From JANXSD01 sp043758125 (GTDB lineage Bacteria > Bacteroidota > Bacteroidia > AKYH767-A > OLB10): a stretch of 39,742 nucleotides of DNA. The stretch is taken from the NCBI GenBank assembly GCA_043758125.1, contig JAYVOC010000102.1:1-39742 (forward strand), in the 5' to 3' direction. This document shows, piece by piece, positions 32,445 to 39,742 of this stretch. Numbering within the stretch: position 1 is the first letter of the stretch; every line of letters begins with the position of its first letter. Both the position numbers and the translations under genes were made by a program. The notes below the pieces were generated by a model. The model had not been told where the DNA came from. It searched no databases and saw only the letters and a program-made list of their open reading frames with translations.

Positions 32445-33509
32445 ATGGCTAAAATAACATTCGAATCAACGACCAGTCCTTTTTATTCTTCTATGAAAGA
32501 AGGCGTTGCTGAATATTTTGCTAAGAATGATATCAAGCAAACAGGAAATATTTATCTCTACATAAAGTTGTTTACTTTAATTCCTGCTGCAATTATAATT
32601 TATGTTTTGTTGTTATTTGTTAAGATGCCTGCACTTTATGCGATTTTACTTTGTGCTGCAGAAGGTTTAATATTTTCATTCATTGGATTTAATGTGATGC
32701 ATGATGCTTGTCATGGAAGTTTTTCAAGTAAAAAATGGGTGAATAATTTCTTAGGATATTCCTTAAATGCTTTAGGTGGAAATGCTTTCATCTGGAAACA
32801 AAAACATAACGTTGTTCATCATACGTATACAAATGTGGATGGTATAGATGATGATATTGCAAAGCTTCCTGTAATTCGTCAATGTGAATCACAACAATGG
32901 AATAAGATGCATCGCTATCAACATGTTTATATGTTTTTAGTGTATGGATTATCTTCTTTTCTTTGGGTTGGCATGATGGATTTTGCAAAATATTTTACTC
33001 AAAAAATTCATAATACTGATTTACAAAAGATGGATTTTCAAGATCATTTTATCTTTTGGTTAAGCAAAGTATTGTATGTTATATTTTATGTTGCATTACC
33101 AATTTATTTTGTGGGATTCTTACCGTGGCTTGCCGGATTTTTTATCATGCATTTATTTATGGGATTAGTACTTGCATTGGTATTTCAGTTAGCTCATGTT
33201 GTTGAGAATACAGAATTTATTGATGGTAGTGTTATCGCAAAATCGGAAGACGAATGGGCAGTGCATCAAGTAAAAACTACTTCCAATTTCGCAACGCATA
33301 ATAAAGTTGTTTCTTGGTTTGTTGGAGGTTTAAACTTTCAAGTGGAACATCATCTTTTTCCTCGTGTTAGTCATGTGCACTATCCTGCTCTTAGCAAAAT
33401 TGTAGAGGCGAATTGTATCAAATACAATGTTCCTTATAATCAGTTTCCAACGTTTACTTCTGCACTCGTTTCTCACGTTCGATTTATGAAACACTTAGGA
33501 GAGAAATAA
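32445..33509 (+). CDS. Membrane fatty acid desaturase (acyl-lipid/acyl-CoA type)
   Basis: A di-iron enzyme that introduces a double bond into acyl chains and helps keep membranes fluid. All three histidine boxes are present: HDACH (86-90), HNVVHH (121-126) and QVEHH (299-303). Two pairs of membrane helices lie at about 42-85 and 205-252. The Q at the start of box 3 is typical of front-end or linoleoyl-type desaturases. Length 354 is normal. The electron donor gene is not nearby. Single gene, 95 bases before ACMSD. Confidence 0.94.
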   Translation: MAKITFESTTSPFYSSMKEGVAEYFAKNDIKQTGNIYLYIKLFTLIPAAIIIYVLLLFVKMPALYAILLCAAEGLIFSFIGFNVMHDACHGSFSSKKWVNNFLGYSLNALGGNAFIWKQKHNVVHHTYTNVDGIDDDIAKLPVIRQCESQQWNKMHRYQHVYMFLVYGLSSFLWVGMMDFAKYFTQKIHNTDLQKMDFQDHFIFWLSKVLYVIFYVALPIYFVGFLPWLAGFFIMHLFMGLVLALVFQLAHVVENTEFIDGSVIAKSEDEWAVHQVKTTSNFATHNKVVSWFVGGLNFQVEHHLFPRVSHVHYPALSKIVEANCIKYNVPYNQFPTFTSALVSHVRFMKHLGEK

Positions 33510-33569
33510 TTATTTTTTAGTATTCATTTTCTAAATTAAAAAGATTTTCAGTAACATCATAAATGCAAT

Positions 33570-33577
33570 TATCTTTA
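33570..33577 (+). promoter_or_regulatory. Probable -7 element TATCTTTA for nbaD
   Basis: One base from TAnnTTTG, 27 bases before the ATG at 33605. TTTC lies about 20 bases upstream as a weak -33 candidate. Confidence 0.35.
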
Positions 33578-33604
33578 CAGCATTATTGATTAAGATATTT
33601 TGCG

Positions 33605-34615
33605 ATGCTAAAAATTGATATTCATACTCACATTCTTCCTAAAGATATTCCTGACTTTAAAGCCAAGTTCGGCTATGGAGGATTTATAAGTTTAGATCAT
33701 CATAAACCTTGTTGTGCAAGAATGATGGTAGATGATAAATTTTTTAGAGAAGTAGAAAGGAATTGTTGGGATGCAGCTACAAGAATTAAAGAGTGTGATG
33801 AACATCAGGTCCATGTTCAAGTTTTAAGTACGGTTCCTGTAATGTTTAGCTATTGGGCGAAGCCTATTGATGCACTCGAGTTAAGTGTCTTTTTAAATGA
33901 TCATATTGCAGAAATTGTTTCATCGTATCCTAAACGTTTTATTGGCCTAGGAACAATTCCACTTCAATCGCCAGAGCTTGCAATTAAAGAGTTAGAGCGT
34001 TGCATGAAAATTGGCTTGAAAGGAGTTCAGATTGGATCACATGTTAATGATTGGAATCTAAATGCACCAGAGTTATTTCCTGTTTTTGAAGCAGCAGCAG
34101 AATTAGGCGCATCAATCTTTGTTCATCCATGGGAAATGATGGGAACGGATCGTATGACAAAATACTGGCTCCCTTGGTTAGTAGGAATGCCAGCGGAAAC
34201 ATCACTCGCAATTTGTTCTATGATCTTTGGTGGAATTTTCGAACGACTACCAAAATTAAAAGTTGCATTCGCACATGGAGGTGGCTCTTTTCCCTCCACG
34301 ATTGGAAGAATAGAACACGGATTTGAAGTTCGTCCTGATTTAGTTGCAGTAGATAATAATGTTAATCCACGAAATTATTTAAATCGCTTTTATCTCGATA
34401 CATTAGTGCATGATCCAATGATGCTCGATTATCTTGTAAAATTAATGGGCGTGAATCAACTTGCACTAGGAACAGATTATCCTTTCCCATTGGGCGAACT
34501 TTCTCCAGGAAAATTAATTGAGTCGATGCCGTATGATGAAGTAAGTAAAGAAAGATTACTATCTGGATCAGCACTTGAATGGTTGAATCTAAAGAGAGAA
34601 ATGTTTATCTTATAA
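33605..34615 (+). CDS. nbaD: 2-amino-3-carboxymuconate 6-semialdehyde decarboxylase (ACMSD)
   Basis: A zinc amidohydrolase-fold enzyme that decarboxylates ACMS to 2-aminomuconate semialdehyde, diverting it from quinolinate and NAD. HTH at residues 7-9 supplies two zinc His ligands; a third is in FVHPWEMMG (near 177), with AHGGGSFP (near 224-231) and the catalytic Asp in LGTDYPFPLGE (near 294). Residues after the HTH motif (LPKDIPDFKAKFGYGGF) match the ACMSD family. 336 residues is normal. It uses the product of nbaC (16.7 kb) and supplies the dehydrogenase at 23.0 kb, yet lies apart from both. Confidence 0.95.
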   Translation: MLKIDIHTHILPKDIPDFKAKFGYGGFISLDHHKPCCARMMVDDKFFREVERNCWDAATRIKECDEHQVHVQVLSTVPVMFSYWAKPIDALELSVFLNDHIAEIVSSYPKRFIGLGTIPLQSPELAIKELERCMKIGLKGVQIGSHVNDWNLNAPELFPVFEAAAELGASIFVHPWEMMGTDRMTKYWLPWLVGMPAETSLAICSMIFGGIFERLPKLKVAFAHGGGSFPSTIGRIEHGFEVRPDLVAVDNNVNPRNYLNRFYLDTLVHDPMMLDYLVKLMGVNQLALGTDYPFPLGELSPGKLIESMPYDEVSKERLLSGSALEWLNLKREMFIL

Positions 34616-34655
34616 TTCACAATGCACAATTAATAATTCACAATTACGAATGTAG

Positions 34656-34688
34656 AATTCGTAATTCGTAATTCGTAATTCGTAATTC
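34656..34688. repeat. Tandem heptamer repeat (AATTCGT), 4.7 copies
   Basis: AATTC recurs at 34656, 34663, 34670, 34677 and 34684, a strict 7-base period. The inverse, AATTACGAA at 34642-34650, pairs with the first TTCGTAATT, so the block can fold. It runs directly into the 34-base palindrome. Confidence 0.85.
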
Positions 34689-34716
34689 AGATCCGATAGC
34701 TATCGGATCTGAATTA
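34683..34716. repeat. Perfect 34-base palindrome with CCGATAGCTATCGG core
   Basis: Bases 34683-34699 are the exact reverse complement of 34700-34716. The last three bases are the stop codon of the minus-strand DUF5777 gene. Placed between convergent genes it could end both transcripts, though T-runs are lacking. Its 12-base core CGATAGCTATCG recurs at 39484-39495. Confidence 0.85.
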
Positions 34717-35610
34717 AACTCTGAATACTCGTGAGATATTAAATCCTAAACGGATTCCTGCATTACTCCATTTATCAGTTGTATGAGCGAGAAACTGATT
34801 CTCAACAATGCCAAAAGAATTTACAACATGCATCTGAAAAACGTGACCACCCGTTTCAATTTCAAAACCAATTCCTAAGTTGTTATAATGTTTTTCATTA
34901 CTATAATCGTTGATGTTATAAGCATACTCAGCTGTTATCGCCATGCTTCTCGTTACTTTGTATCGCAAGCCGCATGACACACCATAAATATCATTTTTAT
35001 CAGAAATATGTTGCACTTGATTATAATGCAAAAGATATGGCGTTAATTGAAATGAAAATTTATTGGTGAATTTTTTTGCGATAATAATTTCATATTCATA
35101 CGACATTCTGCTGTATTGATGCATATAAAGATCATAACCTACTGTTGCTTGTCCGTTATCTTTTTGCAAAGTGTAATACATGTTAGCAAGAAGTGTTACA
35201 CTTAAAGGAACATGATTATCTTCTGTTTGTCTGATCAATCTGTATTTTAAAAAACCATCCATCATTTTTTCAAAAGAACTTCTTCCAAGTCCAACCATTA
35301 ATCTTCCGTTATAACTGTATTCAAGGTCAAGCCTGATATTTGCCGGACCATCTAATCCATAAAGATTTTCTGAACCAGAATGAAAGGTGCCGAAACGATG
35401 TGAAATTCTGAAGTCCAATGTACGTTTTCCAAGAACTTCAACCGTATGAAGATTAATAATTCGTGTTGCTTTGAAAGTTGCAATTGTTGTAATATGTGTC
35501 ACAGGTTGCGCCTGATCCATAATTTTTGTTAAGTCATCTTGACTCCAAGCAGGAAACGCTAATAACAAACAAGGAAAAAGGAATGATATGATAAATTTTA
35601 AGTGACGCAT
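34714..35610 (-). CDS. DUF5777 outer-membrane beta-barrel protein
   Basis: A 298-residue exported protein. Signal peptide 1-23 (ends AWS before QDDL). The mature chain is mostly alternating strands (LDFRISHRFGTF, NIRLDLEYSYNGRLMVGLGRSS, VTLLANMYYTL, ITAEYAYNI) and matches the DUF5777 barrel family, including TRIINLHTVEVLGKRTLDFRISHRFG near 49-74. The family is often found beside c-type cytochromes or YceI proteins in Bacteroidota. It is the last gene of a three-gene operon, 5 bases after a heme-like lipoprotein. Its stop codon lies inside a 34-base palindrome. Function unknown; a conduit for electrons or a cofactor is conceivable. Confidence 0.88.
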   Translation of the reverse strand: MRHLKFIISFLFPCLLLAFPAWSQDDLTKIMDQAQPVTHITTIATFKATRIINLHTVEVLGKRTLDFRISHRFGTFHSGSENLYGLDGPANIRLDLEYSYNGRLMVGLGRSSFEKMMDGFLKYRLIRQTEDNHVPLSVTLLANMYYTLQKDNGQATVGYDLYMHQYSRMSYEYEIIIAKKFTNKFSFQLTPYLLHYNQVQHISDKNDIYGVSCGLRYKVTRSMAITAEYAYNINDYSNEKHYNNLGIGFEIETGGHVFQMHVVNSFGIVENQFLAHTTDKWSNAGIRLGFNISRVFRV

Positions 35611-35615
35611 AAATA

Positions 35616-36023
35616 TTAATTTTGTTTTCCTGTGTTAACCCATTTTTGAATAATTGCTATTTGACAAGCTGCTAATTTATTTGCACCCTTTGGCATTTTG
35701 GAAAACTTGCCATCTTGATTGATAGAACTCATTAATTGTGTTGTATCAATTGCAATAATATCAGCATAAGAATTTAATCCAATATTAAAATTGGACGATG
35801 TCGAAACCTGATGACAACCTAAATTATTTGCGCCACAACTTTCTATCATTATTGATGCAATATTTTTTGTATACGTTAACACTCCAGTGGTATCACATCC
35901 ACCTGTTGAATTTACATTGGGATGTAACTCTTCTTGATTATCATAATAACAGGAGCTAATTAAAGTAATTATAAATAACAAACTTACTGCAGCAACGATC
36001 GTATTCAAATTTATTTTTCTCAT
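35616..36023 (-). CDS. Lipoprotein with cytochrome c-like fold and CX6CH motif
   Basis: A 135-residue lipoprotein: lipobox LISSC with Cys25. The mature part has the layout of the Bacteroidota small cytochrome family (Y-x-I-xx-I start, tY repeat, MP, final WI-xx-G). The expected heme site is CGANNLGCH, Cys63-x6-Cys70-His71, not CXXCH. The distal ligand Met110 is in the expected SKMPKGANKL setting. Cys43 and Cys120 may form a disulfide. It lies 3 bases after the sister gene and 5 before the DUF5777 gene. Whether heme is attached through such a long spacer is uncertain. Confidence 0.8.
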   Translation of the reverse strand: MRKINLNTIVAAVSLLFIITLISSCYYDNQEELHPNVNSTGGCDTTGVLTYTKNIASIMIESCGANNLGCHQVSTSSNFNIGLNSYADIIAIDTTQLMSSINQDGKFSKMPKGANKLAACQIAIIQKWVNTGKQN

Positions 36024-36026
36024 ATT

Positions 36027-36419
36027 TTAATTGTTCTTAGCACCCTGTTCAATCCAAACATATATTAGTGAAATATCATGATCTGAAATACCTCCATTAC
36101 CTTTTGGTGGCATCTTATTAATCGCACCAACGATTCCTTTACCAGTAATAACTTTGTACAACTTACTTTTTCTGGCATTACCTGCATTTATTCCACCGTA
36201 ACCCATCATCGCATCGTATCCAATAAGTGAAGGTTGACTTGCATCACTTCCATGACAATTACTACTACCACAATTTGATGCAATGATATTACTAATATCA
36301 CTAGAATATTTTACTTCTCGAATAGTTGTAAGATCGGTTTGTGTAGTGCACGAAGGTAGCAATGTTAAACAGAAAATAATTCCAAAAGAAATTTCACAAT
36401 AAATTTTTATGTTGTTCAT
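36027..36419 (-). CDS. Lipoprotein cytochrome c-like protein with CX4CH motif
   Basis: A 130-residue lipoprotein counted from the ATG at 36419: hydrophobic signal 10-20, lipobox LLPSC with Cys24. Heme-type motif CGSSNCH (Cys50-x4-Cys55-His56) and distal Met103 in NKMPPKGNG, followed by the family end IYVWIEQGAKNN. CX4CH is a rarer variant of CXXCH that known maturation systems can handle. A GTG at 36434 would add five residues before the signal peptide and is less likely. First gene of the minus-strand operon with the CX6CH lipoprotein and DUF5777 barrel, so the three products probably act together at the envelope. Confidence 0.82.
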   Translation of the reverse strand: MNNIKIYCEISFGIIFCLTLLPSCTTQTDLTTIREVKYSSDISNIIASNCGSSNCHGSDASQPSLIGYDAMMGYGGINAGNARKSKLYKVITGKGIVGAINKMPPKGNGGISDHDISLIYVWIEQGAKNN

Positions 36420-36606
36420 ACATTTTTGCTTCACGTAAGTGAAATAATAATGTTAAAGATCGGGAGAATACATCTTCCTTCAGTTTTAAATTTGCCAAAG
36501 GAGGATATTTTCGCACTGAGCAAGAAAAAAAGTAGATCGGGAAAAATTTGTGTTCTATTCGACTAATACGAAGTGAAATTAATGTGATTTTTGCTTCCGA
36601 AAACAG

Positions 36607-36614
36607 TATCTTTG
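36607..36614 (+). promoter_or_regulatory. -7 element TATCTTTG for purF
   Basis: Exact consensus match, 17 bases before the ATG at 36632. A TGTG about 20 bases upstream is a weak -33 candidate. Confidence 0.6.
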
Positions 36615-36631
36615 TAACTTAGTTGAAAACG

Positions 36632-38533
36632 ATGAGTGATGCACTAAATCACGAGTGTGGTATTGCCATGATAAGGCTACTTAAGCCGTTGGATTTTTAC
36701 CTTGAAAAATATGGGACTTCCCTTTATGGAGTCAATAAACTTTATCTCCTTATGGAGAAACAGCATAATCGTGGGCAGGATGGTGCAGGGGTTGCAAGTA
36801 TTAAGCTAAACATGCCTCCCGGAAAAAAATACATAAGTAGGTATCGATCAGCAGAAAAAAATGCAATTGCCGATATTTTTGCAGTAATAAATCGTCCACT
36901 TGAAGAAGTAAAAGAGCATCATCCAGAACTTATCAATGATGTTGAATGGTTAAAAAATAATATTGAATTTACAGGAGAACTTATGCTTGGTCATGTACGT
37001 TATGGAACGTATGGAGGAAATACCATTGAGAGCTGCCATCCATTTTTACGACAAAATAATTGGATGACTCGCAACCTTGTTGTTGCAGGAAATTTTAACC
37101 TTACTAATGTCGAAGAACTCTTCAATAATTTAGTAGAAGTTGGTCAACATCCGCGCGAAAAAGCAGATACTGTAACAGTGATGGAAAACATCGGCCACTT
37201 CCTTGATGAAGAAAACGATGATCTTTATTATCGTTATAAAATGGATGGGTTTACGAAGCAACAAATAAGTCCGCTCATAGCCGATAATATTGATATTGGT
37301 GGAATCCTTCGCAGATCATCGAAACGTTGGGATGGTGGATATGTGATGGCTGGTTTGTTCGGACACGGTGATGCATTCGTTTTGCGTGATCCTTCTGGTA
37401 TTCGTCCGGCGTGGTATTATGCCGATGATGAAGTTGTAGTTGTTACTTCAGAGCGACCACAAATTCAAACGGCCTTCAATATTCCTTTAGCGGCAGTGAA
37501 AGAAGTGAAGCCTGGTCATGCATTAATTATTCGCAAGAATGGAAAAGTTTATCAGGAATTAATTAAAGAACCATTACCACGTTTATCATGTTCTTTCGAA
37601 CGTATTTATTTTTCAAGAGGTAGCGATGCAGACATCTATAAAGAACGTAAAGCATTAGGAAAATTACTTTGTCCAAATATTCTTGAAGCCGTTGATAAAG
37701 ATTTAAGAAATACTGTTTTCTCTTACATCCCTAATACTGCCGAAGTTGCTTTTTATGGAATGGTGCAAGGCATGGAAGAATATCTTAGTGCTGTTAAGAA
37801 GAGAAAAATTTTAGCTCTCGGACCGAATCCAGATCCAGAAAAGCTAGAAGAAATTTTATCGATGCGCCCACGTGCAGAAAAGATTGCAATTAAAGATGCA
37901 AAGCTTCGAACATTTATCACAAACGATCATGATCGAACAGATATGGTTGCACATGTTTATGATGTTACGTATGGAACTGTAAATGCAGGAGTTGATAATT
38001 TAGTGGTGATTGATGATTCAATTGTTCGCGGAACAACTTTAAAAAATAGTATTCTTCGAATGCTTGATCGATTAAATCCACGTAAAATTATTATCGTTTC
38101 TTCAGCACCACAAATTCGTTATCCAGATTGTTATGGTATCGACATGGCAAAAATCGCAGACCTCATTGCTTTTAGAGCCGCTATCGAATTGCTCGAAGAA
38201 AATAATATGGAACATGTGATTGATGAAGTGTATGAAGCGTGTTTAGATCAAGTAAATAATCATGCTTCTGAACCGCAAAATATGATGATGCGAATCTATG
38301 AACCGTTTACCTATGAACAAATTTCAAAACGCATAGCAAAAATTGTTACTCCTGATGATTGTTTAGCTGATGTAGAAATTATATATCAAACAATTGATGA
38401 CCTTCATGTAGCATGTCCGAACCATTTAGGAGATTGGTATTTTTCAGGAAACTACCCAACGTTGGGAGGTAATCGAGTTGCTTGCCAAGCATTTATTAAT
38501 TACGTAAATGGAAGTAATGAAAGAGCATATTAA
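36632..38533 (+). CDS. purF: Amidophosphoribosyltransferase, long Bacteroidota form
   Basis: Transfers the amide nitrogen of glutamine to PRPP, the first committed step of purine synthesis. From the ATG at 36632 (633 aa) the propeptide MSDALNHE precedes Cys9, the nucleophile after processing (ECGIA). The glutaminase domain holds HNRGQDGAGVAS and GHVRYGTYG; the phosphoribosyltransferase domain has the PRPP loop LVVIDDSIVRGTT near 456-468 and a purine-enzyme end. The usual form has about 470-510 residues; this longer form is the one common in Bacteroidota, with extra segments near 55-100 and in the C-terminal half. A TTG at 36623 is a less likely start, being almost at the transcript's 5' end. 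Confidence 0.93.
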   Translation: MSDALNHECGIAMIRLLKPLDFYLEKYGTSLYGVNKLYLLMEKQHNRGQDGAGVASIKLNMPPGKKYISRYRSAEKNAIADIFAVINRPLEEVKEHHPELINDVEWLKNNIEFTGELMLGHVRYGTYGGNTIESCHPFLRQNNWMTRNLVVAGNFNLTNVEELFNNLVEVGQHPREKADTVTVMENIGHFLDEENDDLYYRYKMDGFTKQQISPLIADNIDIGGILRRSSKRWDGGYVMAGLFGHGDAFVLRDPSGIRPAWYYADDEVVVVTSERPQIQTAFNIPLAAVKEVKPGHALIIRKNGKVYQELIKEPLPRLSCSFERIYFSRGSDADIYKERKALGKLLCPNILEAVDKDLRNTVFSYIPNTAEVAFYGMVQGMEEYLSAVKKRKILALGPNPDPEKLEEILSMRPRAEKIAIKDAKLRTFITNDHDRTDMVAHVYDVTYGTVNAGVDNLVVIDDSIVRGTTLKNSILRMLDRLNPRKIIIVSSAPQIRYPDCYGIDMAKIADLIAFRAAIELLEENNMEHVIDEVYEACLDQVNNHASEPQNMMMRIYEPFTYEQISKRIAKIVTPDDCLADVEIIYQTIDDLHVACPNHLGDWYFSGNYPTLGGNRVACQAFINYVNGSNERAY

Positions 38534-38583
38534 GAGGTTAAAATAATTTTATGTATTTTTAAAGCGTATTAAAACTCGCTGGT

Positions 38584-39282
38584 ATGATCTTTAACTATTT
38601 TCGAAAATTACGAAAGCAACAAAGAGCATTAACATTTCATAGATTATTAATTCACCCTGCCGATTTTATTTTTGATATCGGAGCTCATGAAGGACGACGA
38701 ACTTCACTTTATCAATATTTGGGTGCAAAAGTTTTAGCTGTTGAACCACAATCAGAAGTTTATAGCGTTCTCGAAGATCGTTTTTTAAATGCAAAAAAAA
38801 TTACTGTTTTAAATAAGGCTGTTTCTGATGTTGAAGGAAAAGAGGAAATAATGATTGGAAATTATTCGGAAGTTTCTAGCTTATCAAATGATTTTATTCA
38901 GCGTTTGCCAAACTTAAGTGAATTAACGTGGGATAAAAAAGAATGGGTAGAAATTACTACACTTGATATTTTAATACAAACGTATGGAGTACCAAATTAT
39001 ATTAAAATTGATGTAGAAGGTTATGAAGTAAAAGTACTGAAAGGATTAAGTACAGCAGTAGATAAAATTTCATTCGAATATAATTTCCCTTTTAAAAAAG
39101 AAACTCAACTTTGCATTACAATTATAAGTCAACTTGGAAATTATCAGTTTAACTTTATGCCTTTCGAAGAGATGGCATTTCAATTACCCTCTGATGTTTC
39201 TGCCTCCGAAATAATTAAATTTATTGAAGAAGCACCAGATGGATTATTAACTGGAGAAGTGTTTGCATTTTTGCAATCATGA
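38584..39282 (+). CDS. FkbM-family SAM-dependent methyltransferase
   Basis: A 232-residue methyltransferase, probably O-methylating a sugar or lipid-linked glycan. The SAM-binding motif is FDIGAHEGRRT (30-40) with the acidic VEP (53-55); KIDVEGYE (141-148) is the family's second motif. The N-terminal 20 residues are basic and amphipathic. It starts 50 bases after purF and may be read through from it. Substrate unknown; no glycosyltransferases are next to it. Confidence 0.9.
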   Translation: MIFNYFRKLRKQQRALTFHRLLIHPADFIFDIGAHEGRRTSLYQYLGAKVLAVEPQSEVYSVLEDRFLNAKKITVLNKAVSDVEGKEEIMIGNYSEVSSLSNDFIQRLPNLSELTWDKKEWVEITTLDILIQTYGVPNYIKIDVEGYEVKVLKGLSTAVDKISFEYNFPFKKETQLCITIISQLGNYQFNFMPFEEMAFQLPSDVSASEIIKFIEEAPDGLLTGEVFAFLQS

Positions 39283-39646
39283 ATTTAAATAAGAGAGTAA
39301 GTATTTTTCATTTGATACAATGATCGATTGGATATAAATTCAGGCCTCCGAAAATAATTTCAGGCCTCTCCGACCCTCCAAAGGAGGTAGAATTATTCCG
39401 AAGTTGCTTTAAGGTGAAAAATTACACTTTAATTGAAGCAAAATCTATGATAGCATAGGTGCGTTGTGGTCAAGCGTAATCCACGATAGCTATCGGGACG
39501 AACTATCAATTGATGAACCGATGAAGCAAATAGAAAGCACTGCCAATTATAGTTAACTTAATACCAATTGCATTTAGCACAAAGTTCAATTGATAGTTGG
39601 TTACGCTTGTGTGCTTTTCTTTGGTTACTTTCTTTTGCACACCAAC
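39283..39646. other. Gene-free zone with nested repeats
   Basis: No gene is supported here. Contents: TTCAGGCCTC twice (39339-39348 and 39359-39368), a hairpin CCTCC-AAA-GGAGG (39375-39387), a hairpin CTATG-ATAG-CATAG (39445-39458), the palindrome CGATAGCTATCG (39484-39495), a long inverted repeat (39471-39518 with 39584-39609), and GTGTGC/GCACAC (39609-39614 and 39637-39642). The density of repeats beside a transposase remnant suggests an old insertion site. Confidence 0.6.
39471..39609. repeat. Inverted repeat whose left arm carries an 18-base palindromic insertion
   Basis: The right arm (39584-39609, 26 bases) is matched in reverse complement by the left arm CAAGCGTAATCC (39471-39482) plus AACTATCAATTG (39501-39512) and GAAC (39515-39518). 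Between the two left pieces lie 18 extra bases (39483-39500) holding CGATAGCTATCG, the core also found at 34694-34705. Confidence 0.65.
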
Positions 39647-39742
39647 CGAACGTATATATTTATCTGCAACAATTTTATCATCAGCGCAGAAGAAATCGCA
39701 CTCATCTACAAAAAGCGTTGGGGTATTGAATTGTTGTTTAAA
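39647..39742 (+). mobile_element. IS4-type transposase, fragment running off the window end
   Basis: The last 32 codons read RTYIFICNNFIISAEEIALI followed by YKKRWGIELLFK. This is the C-terminal catalytic region of IS4-family DDE transposases: the Y-x2-R-x3-E motif with the last catalytic Glu, preceded by the usual NNF. The frame is open upstream only to a TAG at 39575, with no ATG and no recognisable transposase sequence before about 39647, so the 5' part is missing or displaced. The fragment continues to the right of the window. Confidence 0.75.

Noticed and set aside
34656..34688. Short regular repeats that might suggest a CRISPR array
   Set aside because: The 7-base period leaves no spacers and there are no cas genes; it is a simple tandem repeat.
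36430..36443. TTCAC-GTAA-GTGAA inverted repeat before the cytochrome-like operon
   Set aside because: The arms are only five bases and it overlaps the possible GTG start region; too weak to call an operator.
36457..36542. Direct repeat AGATCGGGA at 36457 and 36534
   Set aside because: Only nine bases long, 77 apart and not aligned with any promoter; chance cannot be excluded.

Overview
The window looks like a chromosomal segment of an AT-rich, uncultivated-type Bacteroidota (Flavobacteriales/Chitinophagales-like). Signs of this are a type IX secretion lipoprotein (PorW/SprE family), a 1272-residue secreted protein with a gliding-motility-type C-terminal sorting domain, a DUF5777 outer-membrane barrel, the long Bacteroidota form of PurF, almost no Shine-Dalgarno sequences, and many copies of the Bacteroidota -7 promoter element TAnnTTTG just upstream of starts. 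No rRNA, tRNA or CRISPR array was found.

Layout. 1-2370: the 3' part of a PD-(D/E)XK restriction endonuclease, tail-to-tail with an N6-adenine methyltransferase, bounded by an odd T-poor non-coding block. 2430-9050: short SSB, a secreted protein of unknown function, and a minus-strand cluster porW, LytTR regulator, DUF2306 membrane protein. 9130-12750: M23 peptidase, dxr, rseP, closed by a hairpin terminator. 13000-16670: a secreted orphan, an outer-membrane barrel with a strong terminator, then scpA overlapping a flippase-like membrane protein. 16740-25340: 3-hydroxyanthranilate dioxygenase diverging from an atypical SDR, a DUF4258 protein, a new 48-codon ORF, a TolC/HlyD/MFS efflux operon, aminomuconate-semialdehyde dehydrogenase and an aldose-epimerase-like protein. 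25340-29155: the giant type IX cargo protein. 29440-34620: ALDH7-type dehydrogenase, lipase, fatty-acid desaturase, ACMSD. 34680-36420: a tight three-gene operon of two lipoproteins with unusual heme-like motifs and a DUF5777 barrel. 36600-39280: purF and an FkbM methyltransferase. 39300-39742: a gene-free zone of nested repeats ending in the 3' part of an IS4-type transposase.

Functional links. Three consecutive steps of the oxidative kynurenine (tryptophan) pathway (3-HAO, ACMSD, aminomuconate-semialdehyde dehydrogenase) are present but spread over 18 kb as separate units rather than one operon. PorW at 6.3-9.0 kb and the cargo at 25.3-29.2 kb belong to the same export system. The LytTR regulator is followed by three phased direct repeats that look like its own binding sites in front of the DUF2306 gene. 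The most unusual items are the CX4CH/CX6CH lipoprotein pair with its outer-membrane barrel, the LytTR-type operator, and a palindromic element (core CGATAGCTATCG) that occurs twice, once apparently inserted into one arm of an inverted repeat beside the transposase remnant.
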